From positions 2,143,501-2,207,500 of the forward strand of contig NZ_JAHREN010000001.1 in assembly GCF_019084075.1 (NCBI RefSeq): a DNA stretch of 64,000 nucleotides, written 5' to 3'. Positions 17,354 through 26,093 of this stretch are shown piece by piece. How positions within the stretch are numbered: position 1 is the first letter of the stretch; the number at the start of each line of letters is the position of its first letter. The DNA comes from Siccirubricoccus sp. G192. Lineage in GTDB: Bacteria > Pseudomonadota > Alphaproteobacteria > Acetobacterales > Acetobacteraceae. Below the pieces are notes generated by a model. That model searched no databases. It was not told the DNA's origin and was given only the letters and a program-made list of their open reading frames with translations. The position numbers and the translations under genes were made by a program.

Positions 17354-18010
17354 TCAACCCAGCCGGCTGACGCCATAGACCAGCAGCGCCGCCGCGCCGA
17401 GCAGCGCGGCGGCGAGGCGCGGCGAGCCCATCCGGGGCGCCGCCGCCGTCGCGGGCAGGGGCTTCATCCCCGTGACCATCGGCCGCACCAGGTTCTGGCC
17501 CTTCAGCACCCGGTAGGCCAGCACCGCCAGCACATGCAGCCCGGCGGCGGCCAGGATGAGGTTGAAGCTGCGGTGGTGGATGCCGGTCAGCCAGTCGCTG
17601 GTCGCGCCCGAAACCCGCTTGGCCAGCGGGCCATAATCGCCATAGCCGCTATCGGCAAAGAGGCCCGTCAGGGCCTGGGTCAGCAGCAGCCCGAGCAGCA
17701 CCAGCACCATCCAGCCGCCGGCGGCGTTGTGGCCGATCTCCGTATCCGGCTCCCGCCGCCGGAGCCTTGCCACATGCCGCAGCGCGGCCAGGGGCGAGCG
17801 CAGGAAACGGGCGAAGCGCGCGGTGTCCGAGCCGATGAGGCCCCAGCCCAGGCGGAACAGCACCAGGGTCAGCACCGTGTAGCCGGAGAGGAAGTGCAGT
17901 TGCACGCGGTTGGTCTGCATCGCCCACCAGGACAGGCCGATCAGCAGCACGATCGCCCAATGCACCAGCCGGATCCAGAAATCCCACACCTTCACCGGCC
18001 GCATCTGCAT
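17354..18010 (-). CDS. Cytochrome b561 domain protein
   Basis: 218 residues and four or more membrane helices. It begins MQMRPVKVWDFWIRLVHWAIV, whose His is the first haem ligand. It continues with HFLSGYTVLTLVLFRLGWG, EIGHNAAGGWMVLVLLG and GIHHRSFNLILAAAGLHVLA, which contains further haem-ligand His residues. These di-haem b561 proteins pass electrons between the quinone pool and periplasmic cytochromes. GGGGGAG precedes ATG 18010. It is convergent with the cytochrome c' gene, 25 bp apart, consistent with a shared function. Confidence 0.85.
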   Translation of the reverse strand: MQMRPVKVWDFWIRLVHWAIVLLIGLSWWAMQTNRVQLHFLSGYTVLTLVLFRLGWGLIGSDTARFARFLRSPLAALRHVARLRRREPDTEIGHNAAGGWMVLVLLGLLLTQALTGLFADSGYGDYGPLAKRVSGATSDWLTGIHHRSFNLILAAAGLHVLAVLAYRVLKGQNLVRPMVTGMKPLPATAAAPRMGSPRLAAALLGAAALLVYGVSRLG

Positions 18011-18087
18011 GCCATGCTCCCCCTGTTCCGCCGCCCAGCATAAGGAACGACGGTGCGGGCGCGAATGGTTTGCGGCAGCATGGCGGG

Positions 18088-18876
18088 ATGAATCTCGATT
18101 CGCTGTGGCATCAGGCATTGCCCTGGCAGGGCGCCGCGGCGGCGCTGGGGATGGCGCTGCTCTGGGCCCTGCTGCTGCGGCTGGCCGGGCGCCGCGACCT
18201 GGCGACGCTGGGCGCCGGCGCCGGCCTGGCGCTGGGCTGGGTGCTGACGCTCGGCCTGCCCACCGCCTCGCCCCGGCAATTGCCGGAACGCCTGCCGCTG
18301 CTGGCGCTGGCCGGGCTGCTGGCCGGGCTGGTGCTGGCGCAATGGGGCAGGGGCCGGACCCGGCTGACCGGGGTCGGCGCGGCGCTGCTGGTGCTCGGGG
18401 CCGGCTGGTGGCTGGCCGGGGCACCGCAGGCGCCGGCCGATCTGCGCCGTGGCGCCCTGGCCCTTCTGGCGCTGTCCCTGCTGGCTGGCGGGGCGCTGCT
18501 GGAACTGCGCTCGCCCGGGCGGGCCGCGGCGGCGCTGGCGCTGCTGCTGGCGGGGTTCTGGCTGGCGGCGCCGGCCGGGCCCTGGCTGGTGCTGGCGGCG
18601 GCGGCATTGGCCGCGGCGCTTGGCGGACTGGCGGGCGGCCCGGCCTGGGGCACGGCGGCCGCCCTGCCGGTGGCGCTCGGCCTGGCGGGGCTGGCGGCGG
18701 GGCCGGTGCTGGCGCGCGGCGCGGCGGCGGACTGGATCGCGGCGGCGGCGCCGCTCGCCGCCCTCTGGCTCGGCCCGGCGCTGGCGGCGCGGATCGGCGG
18801 CCGCTTCGCGCTGCCCCTCGGTTGGGGGCTGGCCGGCGGGTTGCCGCTGCTTTTCACATGGCTGATGGTCCGTTGA
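18088..18876 (+). CDS. Hypothetical polytopic membrane protein
   Basis: 262 residues, almost entirely Leu/Ala/Gly-rich hydrophobic segments, with about eight predicted helices. No family is recognised. One polar stretch, TASPRQLPERLP, is near residue 60. It is transcribed divergently from the cytochrome b561 gene with 77 bp between starts. It is followed by the LysM protein about 50 bp downstream. Confidence 0.65.
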   Translation: MNLDSLWHQALPWQGAAAALGMALLWALLLRLAGRRDLATLGAGAGLALGWVLTLGLPTASPRQLPERLPLLALAGLLAGLVLAQWGRGRTRLTGVGAALLVLGAGWWLAGAPQAPADLRRGALALLALSLLAGGALLELRSPGRAAAALALLLAGFWLAAPAGPWLVLAAAALAAALGGLAGGPAWGTAAALPVALGLAGLAAGPVLARGAAADWIAAAAPLAALWLGPALAARIGGRFALPLGWGLAGGLPLLFTWLMVR

Positions 18877-18927
18877 TCGTGATCTGTCCCTTGCGGTGCA
18901 AGGGGGCTCGCGCCTAGTTACGGAGAC

Positions 18928-20034
18928 ATGGCGGAGGCGACAATCGCTCGGCGAGTCGGGTTGGTCGGCCTGATCGCGTTTGCCGCGATCGGCACGGCCT
19001 GGATCATGCTGCCCGAGGCCTTTCCCTCGCTCCGCTCCCGTCCCTCCCTGCAGCCCGCCGGCCTGAACCCCGCGGCGCGGGCGCCCGCCCCGGTCGGCCA
19101 GGCACCCGCCGCACCGGCCGTGGCGGAGGCGCCGCGCTTCGATGTCGCCCGGGTCGGCGCCCGCGGCATGGTGGTGACCGCCGGACGGGCGGCGCCGGGT
19201 GCGGAGGTGATGCTGCTGGAAGCCGGGCGGGAGCTTGGCCGCGCCCGCGCCGATGCCCGAGGCGAATGGGTGATCCTGCCTGGCGGACCGCTGCCCTCCG
19301 GCGCCCGCGAATTGGCCCTGGCGGCCCGCAGCCCCGGCGGCGAGGCGGTTCCGGGGCAGGAGACGGTGCTGCTGGTCGTGCCGGAAGCACCCGTGGCGAT
19401 GGCCCGGGCCTTGCCCCAACCTTTAGCTGGCGGCGAAGCCGGCACGCCGGGTCCGCTCGCGGTGTTGCTGCCGCAGGCCGGCGCCACCGGGGCGGCGCCA
19501 CGCATCCTGCAGGGTGGCGCGGCAGCGGCCGAGCCCGGCACGGCGCAGCCCCGCCAGCGCCTCGGCCTCGATGTGGTGGATTACGACGATGCCGGTGCCA
19601 TGCGCTTCGCCGGCAGCGCCGTGCCGGGGGCCACGGTGCGGCTCTATGTCGGGCAGCGCCATGCCGGCGATGCGGTGGCCGATGCCGCCGGCCGCTGGCA
19701 ATTGACGCCGGCCGGCCAGCCCACCCCCGGCCGCCATACGCTGCGGGTGGACCAGCTCGCCGCTTCGGGCACGGTGGCGGCCCGGATCGAGGTGCCCTTC
19801 CAGCGCGACCAGATGGCCGGCGACCTGGTGCAGGATGGCAGGCTGATCGTGCAGCCCGGCCAGAATCTGTGGTGGATCGCCCGCCGGGTCTATGGCCGCG
19901 GGCTGCGCTACACGGTGATCTACCAGGCGAACCGCGAGCAGATCCGCGACCCCCGGCTGATCTATCCCGGCCAGGTCTTCGCCGTGCCGGAGGCGCAGGC
20001 GCCGGCGCAGGCGGAGTCCAGCCGGTCCAGATAG
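18928..20034 (+). CDS. LysM domain cell-envelope protein
   Basis: 368 residues. One N-terminal membrane helix (VGLVGLIAFAAIGTAWIML) is followed by a Pro/Ala-rich region. Two Ig-like repeats come next (ARGMVVTAGRAAPGAEV and MRFAGSAVPGATVRLYVG). The C-terminal LysM domain runs from IVQPGQNLWWIARRVYG to RLIYPGQVFAVPE. LysM binds peptidoglycan, so it probably sits anchored in the inner membrane and faces the wall. GGAG precedes ATG 18928. Its 3' end overlaps a gene on the other strand by 73 bp. Confidence 0.82.
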   Translation: MAEATIARRVGLVGLIAFAAIGTAWIMLPEAFPSLRSRPSLQPAGLNPAARAPAPVGQAPAAPAVAEAPRFDVARVGARGMVVTAGRAAPGAEVMLLEAGRELGRARADARGEWVILPGGPLPSGARELALAARSPGGEAVPGQETVLLVVPEAPVAMARALPQPLAGGEAGTPGPLAVLLPQAGATGAAPRILQGGAAAAEPGTAQPRQRLGLDVVDYDDAGAMRFAGSAVPGATVRLYVGQRHAGDAVADAAGRWQLTPAGQPTPGRHTLRVDQLAASGTVAARIEVPFQRDQMAGDLVQDGRLIVQPGQNLWWIARRVYGRGLRYTVIYQANREQIRDPRLIYPGQVFAVPEAQAPAQAESSRSR

Positions 20035-20402
20035 GGGTCGAGCGCCAGGGCGAAGCGCACCATCAGGGCGATCAGCGCCGTGGCGGTGGGCGGCGCTTCC
20101 AGGGGTGCATCCGCCTCCAGCCGGATCCGGTGGTCGGGCAGCAGGCTGAGGCGCCAGCCGGCGGGCAGGCTGCGCGGCAGCGCCGCCAGTTCCGCGAAGG
20201 CACCGGGCCGGTCCACCCCCGCCTCGGCGGTGGAGGGGATGCGCGCGGCAATGGCGGCAAGCTGCACCGCATCGCCGGTGAGCGCCGCCTCGCAGGCGCG
20301 GCCGCGCCAGGCGAAGCGAAGCGCGGGATGCGATCCGGCCTGCCGGGGCTGCAATGCGCCGTCCCGGGCGACGGCGAAGGAACCGAGGGTGATGGGCTGC
20401 AT
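19962..20402 (-). CDS. Hypothetical protein
   Basis: 146 residues beginning MQPITLGSFAVARDGALQP. Codons are strongly G/C in the third position throughout, as in neighbouring genes, and the frame fills most of the gap between the LysM gene and psd. No family or signal is recognised. Its 3' end overlaps the LysM gene tail-to-tail by 73 bp. No clear ribosome site precedes ATG 20402, so the start is tentative. Confidence 0.55.
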   Translation of the reverse strand: MQPITLGSFAVARDGALQPRQAGSHPALRFAWRGRACEAALTGDAVQLAAIAARIPSTAEAGVDRPGAFAELAALPRSLPAGWRLSLLPDHRIRLEADAPLEAPPTATALIALMVRFALALDPYLDRLDSACAGACASGTAKTWPG

Positions 20403-20450
20403 GCCGGGCAGGGTTGCCCAGGGGTGATGAAGACACCATAAACCCGCGCC

Positions 20451-21140
20451 ATGGCACTCGGACAAAGTTTGCGGCTCGTGCTGGCCCCGCCGCATCCGGC
20501 GGGCCGGCCCTTCATCATCGCCGGCGTGGTGGTCGCGGTCCTGGGTGGGCTGCTGCTCGGGGCATGGGCCTTCTGGCTCGGCCTGTTCTTCGCCAGCTTC
20601 TGTCTGTATTTCTTCCGCGATCCCGCGCGCGTGGCGCCGGCGCGGCCCGGCCTGGTGCTGGCGCCCGCGGATGGCAAGGTGGTGGGGGTGGCGCCCGCGG
20701 TGCCGCCGGCCGAGCTCGGCCTCGGCCCCGCGCCGCGCTGGCGGGTGGCGATCTTCCTCTCGGTCATGGACGTGCATGTGAACCGGGTGCCGGCGGATGG
20801 CACCGTCACGCGCATCGCCTATCGCCACGGCGCCTTCGTCAATGCCAGCCTCGATAAGGCGAGCGAGGACAATGAACGCAACGCCATCGCGCTGCGCCTG
20901 CCGGATGGCCGCGACATGGCGGTGGTGCAGATCGCCGGGCTGATCGCGCGGCGCATCCTCTGCGACATCCGCGAGGGCGATACGGTGCAGGTCGGCGAGC
21001 GCTTCGGCATCATCCGCTTCGGCAGCCGCACCGACCTCTATCTGCCGGAAGGCGTGCGGCCCTGGGTGGCGGAGGGCCAGACCATGATCGGCGGCGAGAC
21101 GGTGATCGCCGATCTCGCCACTGGCCAGGTGCCGGTATGA
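20451..21140 (+). CDS. psd: Phosphatidylserine decarboxylase proenzyme
   Basis: 229 residues, the short bacterial form. An N-terminal membrane segment is followed by [42 protein letters not shown] and the self-cleavage site RFGSRTD, whose Ser gives the pyruvoyl group. It converts phosphatidylserine to phosphatidylethanolamine at the inner membrane. The stop overlaps the pssA start (ATGA at 21137-21140), so the two steps of phosphatidylethanolamine synthesis are coupled. Confidence 0.95.
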   Translation: MALGQSLRLVLAPPHPAGRPFIIAGVVVAVLGGLLLGAWAFWLGLFFASFCLYFFRDPARVAPARPGLVLAPADGKVVGVAPAVPPAELGLGPAPRWRVAIFLSVMDVHVNRVPADGTVTRIAYRHGAFVNASLDKASEDNERNAIALRLPDGRDMAVVQIAGLIARRILCDIREGDTVQVGERFGIIRFGSRTDLYLPEGVRPWVAEGQTMIGGETVIADLATGQVPV

Positions 21141-22051
21141 GCCCGCCTCTGGGTGGGCCTTCGCAGGAGGGCGCGGAGCAGCCGCGCGGCGCGCCGAGCC
21201 TGCGCGGCCGGCTGCGGCGGTTCCGGCCGCGCACCAGGCCGCGCTACAGCGGCCCCTCCTTCAACCGGCTGATCCCGAATATCATGACCATGCTCGGCCT
21301 CTGCGCCGGGCTGACGGGCCTGCGCTTCGCGATCGAGGGGCGCTGGGAACATGCGGCGGCGCTGATCGTGGTGGCCGGCGCGATCGACGGCATCGACGGG
21401 CGGCTGGCGCGGCTGCTCAAGGCCACCTCGCGCTTCGGCGCGGAATTCGACAGCCTTTCCGATTTCCTCTGCTTCGGCGTGGCGCCGGCGCTGGTGCTCT
21501 ATCTCTGGACCCTGCACGACGTGCGCTCGCTGGGTTTCGCGCCCTGCCTGCTCTTTGCCGTCTGCTCGGCGCTGCGCCTGGCGCGGTTCAATGCCTCCAT
21601 CATCGAGGCGCCGGCGGTGCCGCTGGCCGGGCCGCCGCCCAAGCCGGCCTATGCGCAGAGCTTCTTCACCGGCGTGCCGGCGCCGGCCGGGGCGGGGCTG
21701 GCGCTGTTTCCGCTGTTCGCCGCCCTCGCCTTCGAGGGCTGGGGCTGGAGCGGGCTGGCGAATGCCATCCGGCATCCGGCGATCTCGGGCCTGCTGCTGG
21801 TCGTGGTCGGCGGGCTCATGGTCTCGACCCTGCCGACCTGGAGCTTCAAGAATTTCAAGGTGCGGGCGGATGTCGTGCTGCCGCTGCTGCTCGGCATCGG
21901 CACCTATGTCGCGGTGCTGCTGACCGAGCCCTGGGCGGCGCTGGCCGTGACCGGGCTGATCTATGGCGGCATGCTGCCCTTCTCCGCCCGCAGCTACCTG
22001 CGCCTGAAGCGCGAGGCGGAGTCGCTGCTGGAGCCGAACAGCGGCGCGTAA
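21137..22051 (+). CDS. pssA: CDP-diacylglycerol-serine O-phosphatidyltransferase
   Basis: 304 residues with multiple membrane helices. It has the CDP-alcohol phosphotransferase motif D-G-x2-A-R-x8-G-x3-D-x3-D in [19 protein letters not shown] plus SLSD. It makes phosphatidylserine from CDP-diacylglycerol and serine, feeding psd upstream. An Arg-rich N-terminus of about 40 residues precedes the first helix. A hairpin follows the stop. Confidence 0.93.
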   Translation: MSPPLGGPSQEGAEQPRGAPSLRGRLRRFRPRTRPRYSGPSFNRLIPNIMTMLGLCAGLTGLRFAIEGRWEHAAALIVVAGAIDGIDGRLARLLKATSRFGAEFDSLSDFLCFGVAPALVLYLWTLHDVRSLGFAPCLLFAVCSALRLARFNASIIEAPAVPLAGPPPKPAYAQSFFTGVPAPAGAGLALFPLFAALAFEGWGWSGLANAIRHPAISGLLLVVVGGLMVSTLPTWSFKNFKVRADVVLPLLLGIGTYVAVLLTEPWAALAVTGLIYGGMLPFSARSYLRLKREAESLLEPNSGA

Positions 22052-22076
22052 CCCTTCCGCCGCATCCCGCCCCGCC

Positions 22077-22101
22077 CCAGGCCAAAGTCCCTTTGGCCTG
22101 G
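22077..22101. terminator. Hairpin after psd-pssA
   Basis: A perfect 11-bp stem (22077-22087 with 22091-22101) with a TCC loop lies 26 bp after the pssA stop. No U-tract follows, so efficiency is uncertain. The position fits the end of the phospholipid operon. Confidence 0.6.
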
Positions 22102-22127
22102 CTGCATGGGACCGGCCAACTTTGCCG

Positions 22128-22161
22128 TCCTGACCGGAAACGCGCGCGTTTCCAGTCAGGA
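22128..22161. repeat. Long inverted repeat before the monooxygenase operon
   Basis: A 34-bp near-palindrome: TCCTGACCGGAAACGCG pairs with CGCGTTTCCAGTCAGGA, with one C/A mismatch and no loop. It lies between the psd-pssA hairpin and the monooxygenase start at 22237. It may be a second terminator, an operator, or a dispersed extragenic palindrome; no second copy was spotted in the window. Confidence 0.55.
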
Positions 22162-22236
22162 CGACGTTGGACTAAGCTCGCGCCCAAGCGGCGGCCGCGC
22201 AAGGTCCGCCCGGCAAGCCGGTGTGGAGGGGCGACG

Positions 22237-23511
22237 ATGAAGCTGATGTGGTTCCACCTGATGCCCTATACCGAGCTGCCGGAGGACTTCCGGGAGCGGC
22301 ATCCCTCGGTCTGGGTGGATATCCACTCCTCGCTCTTCGACCCGAAGCGCGCCCACCACATGTACAACGACTTCATGGATGAGCTGGAATTCGCCGCCGA
22401 TTGCGGCTTCGACGCCATCTGCGTGAACGAGCACCATTCCAACGGCTATGGGCTGATGCCCTCGCCCAACCTGATCGCCACCGCGCTGGCGCGTCGCACC
22501 GATGATGTCGCGCTCTGCGTCATGGGCAATTCGCTGGCCCTCTATAATCCGCCGACGCGGGTGGCGGAGGAATTCGCGATGATCGACGTGATCTCGGGCG
22601 GCCGGCTGATCGCCGGCTTCCCGGTGGGCACGCCGATGGATACCTGCTTCGCCTATGGCCAGAACCCCTCCATGCTGCGCGAGCGCTACCTGGAGGCGCA
22701 TGACCTGGTGCTGCGTGCCTGGACCGAGCGCGAGACCTTCGCCTTCAACGGCCGCTTCAACCAGCAGCGCTACGTGAACATCTGGCCGCGCCCGGTGCAG
22801 CAGCCGCATCCGCCGATCTGGATCCCGGGCGGCGGCTCGGTCGAGACCTGGCAGTGGTGCGCGCGGATGGACTACGTCTACTGCTATCTCAGCTACTACG
22901 GCTACAAGGCCGGCAAGGCGACCATGGACGGCTTCTGGGCCGAGATGCAGCGGCTCGGCAAGGACCGGAACCCCTATCGCGCTGGCTTCCTGCAATTCGT
23001 CGGCGTCGCCGAAAGCCGCGAGCAGGCGATCGAGCTCTACAGCGAGCCGGCCGAGTATTTCTACGGCCGCTGCCTGCATGTCGATCCGCGCTTCGCCGCG
23101 CCGCCCGGCTACAGCACGGAGGCGACGCAGCGCGCCGGGCTGGAGAGCCAGGTGAAGCAGGTGGCCAGCGCCCAGACCCTGATCGCCGAGCAGCGCCGGC
23201 AGCGCACCAGCGTGACGATGCAGGACATCGTCGATCGCGGCTATGTCGTGGTCGGCACGCCGGACCAGGTGGTGGAGCAGTTGCGGGAGGTGGCGGGCAG
23301 CCTCAATGTCGGCCACCTCATGCTGCTGCTGCAATTCGGCAACATGAACAAGGACCTCACCCAGTACAACACGCGGCTCTTCGCCGAGAAGGTGATGCCG
23401 AAGCTGAAGGGCATGTTCCCGGACTGGGAGGATCGCTGGTGGCCGCGGCCCATGGCACGGGGCGAACGCGCCGCGCCGGCCGCCCTGGCGCCGCGCCTTG
23501 CCGCCGAATAG
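22237..23511 (+). CDS. LLM-class (luciferase-like) flavin-dependent monooxygenase
   Basis: 424 residues. The luciferase-like TIM-barrel signals are CGFDAICVNEHH near residue 60, LGNSL-like MGNSLALYNPPTRVAEE, IDVISGGRLIAGFPVGT, and HPPIWIPGGG. Such enzymes use reduced FMN from a separate reductase to oxygenate alkanes, terpenes or sulfonates. GGAGGGG precedes ATG 22237. It heads an apparent four-gene operon with two alpha/beta hydrolases and an SDR, which suggests degradation of an ester- or lactone-forming compound. The substrate is unknown. Confidence 0.85.
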   Translation: MKLMWFHLMPYTELPEDFRERHPSVWVDIHSSLFDPKRAHHMYNDFMDELEFAADCGFDAICVNEHHSNGYGLMPSPNLIATALARRTDDVALCVMGNSLALYNPPTRVAEEFAMIDVISGGRLIAGFPVGTPMDTCFAYGQNPSMLRERYLEAHDLVLRAWTERETFAFNGRFNQQRYVNIWPRPVQQPHPPIWIPGGGSVETWQWCARMDYVYCYLSYYGYKAGKATMDGFWAEMQRLGKDRNPYRAGFLQFVGVAESREQAIELYSEPAEYFYGRCLHVDPRFAAPPGYSTEATQRAGLESQVKQVASAQTLIAEQRRQRTSVTMQDIVDRGYVVVGTPDQVVEQLREVAGSLNVGHLMLLLQFGNMNKDLTQYNTRLFAEKVMPKLKGMFPDWEDRWWPRPMARGERAAPAALAPRLAAE

Positions 23512-23538
23512 CCATCCGCAACGGCCCCGGAGCGCAGC

Positions 23539-24321
23539 GTGAGCCAGCCTGAAACCATCACCCTCGACCTCAACGGCTTCCCGACCCGCATCTGGCGCAA
23601 GGGGCAGGGTCCCGTGCTCGGCTTCCTCGCCGGCTTCGGCGGGCTGCCGCGCTGGGTGCCCTTCCTGGATCGCCTCGCCGAGCGGCGGACCGTGATCGTG
23701 CCCTCGCTGCCCGGCTTCCCCGGCGGCGACCGCGGCCACAGCGTGCTGGACAGCCATCTCGACTGGTTGCTGGCCACGCGGCAATTGCTGGTGGCGGCGG
23801 GGCTGGAGGGGGCCGATCTGGCGGGCAGTTCGGTCGGCGCCTCGCTGGCCGCGGAGATGGCGGCGGTCTGGCCGCAAGCGGTGCGGCGGCTGGCGCTGAT
23901 CGCCCCCTTCGGCCTCTATGACGAGGAGGATCCGCCCGCCGACCCCTGGGCGCAGCGGGCCGAGGTGCTGCCCGGCCTGCTCACTGCCGACCCGGAGACC
24001 TGGCGGGCGCTGAAGGCGCTGCCCGAGAGCGCCAATTCGGTGGAATGGCCGATCGAGCAGACCCGCGCGGCCGAGGCCGCGGCGCGGATCTTCTGGCCGC
24101 TCGGCAATACCGGGCTGGAACGGCGGCTGCCGCTCATCAAGGCGCCGACCCTGCTGCTCTGGGGCGCCGAGGACCGTATCATGCCGCGAAGCTATGCGGC
24201 GCGTTTCGCCGCCCGGCTCGGCGGGCCGAACGAGACCCGCATCATCCCCGGCGCGGCGCATCTGGCGGAACTCGACCAGCCCGATGCGGTGGCGCGCGCC
24301 ATCCTCGATTGGACGGAATAA
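23539..24321 (+). CDS. Alpha/beta hydrolase
   Basis: 260 residues with a GTG start after CCGGAG. The nucleophile elbow is GSSVGAS, where the second S is the likely nucleophile. The acid region is LLLWGAEDRIMP and the catalytic His is in AAHLAELDQP. It resembles hydrolases that open esters or C-C bonds of ring-cleavage products. It lies 27 bp after the monooxygenase and 6 bp before the next hydrolase. Confidence 0.83.
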   Translation: MSQPETITLDLNGFPTRIWRKGQGPVLGFLAGFGGLPRWVPFLDRLAERRTVIVPSLPGFPGGDRGHSVLDSHLDWLLATRQLLVAAGLEGADLAGSSVGASLAAEMAAVWPQAVRRLALIAPFGLYDEEDPPADPWAQRAEVLPGLLTADPETWRALKALPESANSVEWPIEQTRAAEAAARIFWPLGNTGLERRLPLIKAPTLLLWGAEDRIMPRSYAARFAARLGGPNETRIIPGAAHLAELDQPDAVARAILDWTE

Positions 24322-24327
24322 CCAGCC

Positions 24328-25284
24328 ATGCCGCTTGATCCCGGAGCCCAGCGCGTCCTCGACCTGATCCGCGAGACCGGCCGGCCGCCGATCCATACCC
24401 AGACCCCGGCCGAGGCGCGCGCCGCCAGCGCCGCCGCCCGTGCCGTGCTGCAGCCCGAGCCGCCCGAGGTGGCGGAGGCGGAGGATCTCACCTGCCCCGG
24501 CCCCGCCGGGCCGATCCGGCTGCGGCGCTACCGCGGCGCCGGCACCGCGGCGGGCGAGGCGCTGCCCTGCCTGCTGTTCCTGCATGGCGGCGGCTGGGTG
24601 TTCGGCGACCTCGAAAGCCACGACCAGCCCTGCCGGAGCCTGGCGAACCATGCCGGCTGCTGCGTGATCGCGGTGGATTACCGGCTGGCGCCCGAGCACA
24701 AATTCCCCGCCGCCGTGGAGGATGCCGCCGCGGCGCTGCGCTTCGTGGTGGCGGAGGCGGCGCGGCTGCGGATCGACCCCGCGCGCATCGCGGTGGGCGG
24801 CGACAGCGCCGGCGGCAACCTGACCGCCGTGCTGACGCTGCTGGCGCGCGATGGCGCGGTGCCGATGCCCGGCTTCCAGCTTCTGCTCTATCCCGCGACC
24901 GATCTGGCCTGCACCGCGCCGGCCTATCAGCGCTTCACCGAGGGCTATATCCTGGTGGCGCAGACCATGCATTGGTTCATCGGCCACTACCTGGCCGAGC
25001 CAGGGCAGAAATACGATTGGCGCGCCTCGCCGCTGCGGGCCGCGAGCCTGGCCGGATTGCCGCCCGCCTATGTGATGACCGCGGGCCACGACCCGCTGGT
25101 GGATGAGGGCGCCGCCTATGCCCGGCGCCTGGATGAGGAGGGCGTGCCGGTGACGCATGTGCATGTCGCCGACCAGATGCATGCCTTCCTGACGATGGGC
25201 GGCTTCATCCCCGCCTCGGATCTCGCGCTGCGCCAGGCGGCGGCCTCGCTCCGCCACCACTGGCGGCGGGGCGCGGGCGCATGA
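24328..25284 (+). CDS. Alpha/beta hydrolase of the hormone-sensitive-lipase (HSL) family
   Basis: 318 residues. It has the HSL oxyanion motif HGGGW, the nucleophile motif GDSAGGN, the Asp in TAGHDPLVDEG and the His in DQMHAFL. It is a cytoplasmic esterase for short acyl esters. It overlaps the following SDR by ATGA (25281-25284), and the operon context suggests it hydrolyses an ester produced by the monooxygenase upstream. That role is inference. Confidence 0.88.
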   Translation: MPLDPGAQRVLDLIRETGRPPIHTQTPAEARAASAAARAVLQPEPPEVAEAEDLTCPGPAGPIRLRRYRGAGTAAGEALPCLLFLHGGGWVFGDLESHDQPCRSLANHAGCCVIAVDYRLAPEHKFPAAVEDAAAALRFVVAEAARLRIDPARIAVGGDSAGGNLTAVLTLLARDGAVPMPGFQLLLYPATDLACTAPAYQRFTEGYILVAQTMHWFIGHYLAEPGQKYDWRASPLRAASLAGLPPAYVMTAGHDPLVDEGAAYARRLDEEGVPVTHVHVADQMHAFLTMGGFIPASDLALRQAAASLRHHWRRGAGA

Positions 25285-26048
25285 CGGGGATCCTGGACGG
25301 CAAATCCGCGCTGGTGACGGGCGCCGGCTCCGGCATCGGCCGCGCCGCGGCGCTGGCCTTCGCGCGGGAGGGGGCCTGGGTGGCGGCGGCCGATCTCGTG
25401 TTGGAGGCGGCGCAGCAGACCGCAGCGATGATCGAGGCGGCGGGCGGCCAGGCGGTGGTGATCGCGGTGGATGTGGCCGATGACGCGGCGGTGGCGGCGA
25501 TGGTGGAGGCCGCGGTCGGTGCCTTCGGCGGGCTGGACTGCGCCTTCAACAATGCCGGCATCGCGCCGGCAACGGTCGGCGCCGGGATGCAGAAGGTCTG
25601 CGACATGGCGCCGGAAGCCTGGGACCGTATCCTGGCGGTGAACCTCACCGGCGTCTGGCGCTGCATGCGGCATGAGGTGGCGCAGATGCGCGGGCAAGGG
25701 GGGGGCGCCATCGTCAATACCGCCTCGATCGGCGGGCTGGTGGGGTTGCCGGGTTCCAATGCCTATACGGCCAGCAAGCATGGCGTGGTCGGGCTGACGC
25801 GGGTGGCGGCGGCGGACCATGCGGCGGAGAATATCCGCGTCAATGCCGTCTGCCCCGGCTATGTCGAGACGCCGATGGTCGAGGAGATGCTGGGCAAGCG
25901 CGGCGGCCGCATCCTGGCCCGGGTGCCGATGGGCCGCATCGGTCGGCCGGAGGAGGTGGCGGAGGCGGTGGTCTGGCTGTGTTCCGACCGTGCCTCCTTC
26001 GTCACCGGCGCCGCCTGGACGGTGGATGGCGGCTATACCGCCATCTAG
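25281..26048 (+). CDS. SDR-family oxidoreductase
   Basis: 255 residues. Its motifs are TGAGSGIG for the cofactor, NNAG, a Ser in NTASIGG, YTASK for the active site and a C-terminal VDGGYTAI ending. It is the last gene of the monooxygenase/hydrolase operon and would oxidise or reduce an alcohol/ketone intermediate. It is convergent with the Liv receptor gene, with 45 bp between stops. Confidence 0.9.
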   Translation: MTGILDGKSALVTGAGSGIGRAAALAFAREGAWVAAADLVLEAAQQTAAMIEAAGGQAVVIAVDVADDAAVAAMVEAAVGAFGGLDCAFNNAGIAPATVGAGMQKVCDMAPEAWDRILAVNLTGVWRCMRHEVAQMRGQGGGAIVNTASIGGLVGLPGSNAYTASKHGVVGLTRVAAADHAAENIRVNAVCPGYVETPMVEEMLGKRGGRILARVPMGRIGRPEEVAEAVVWLCSDRASFVTGAAWTVDGGYTAI

Positions 26049-26093
26049 GCCGCAGCCTGGAAGGCCGTGGCCTGACCGGCCCGGTGGCGGCGT

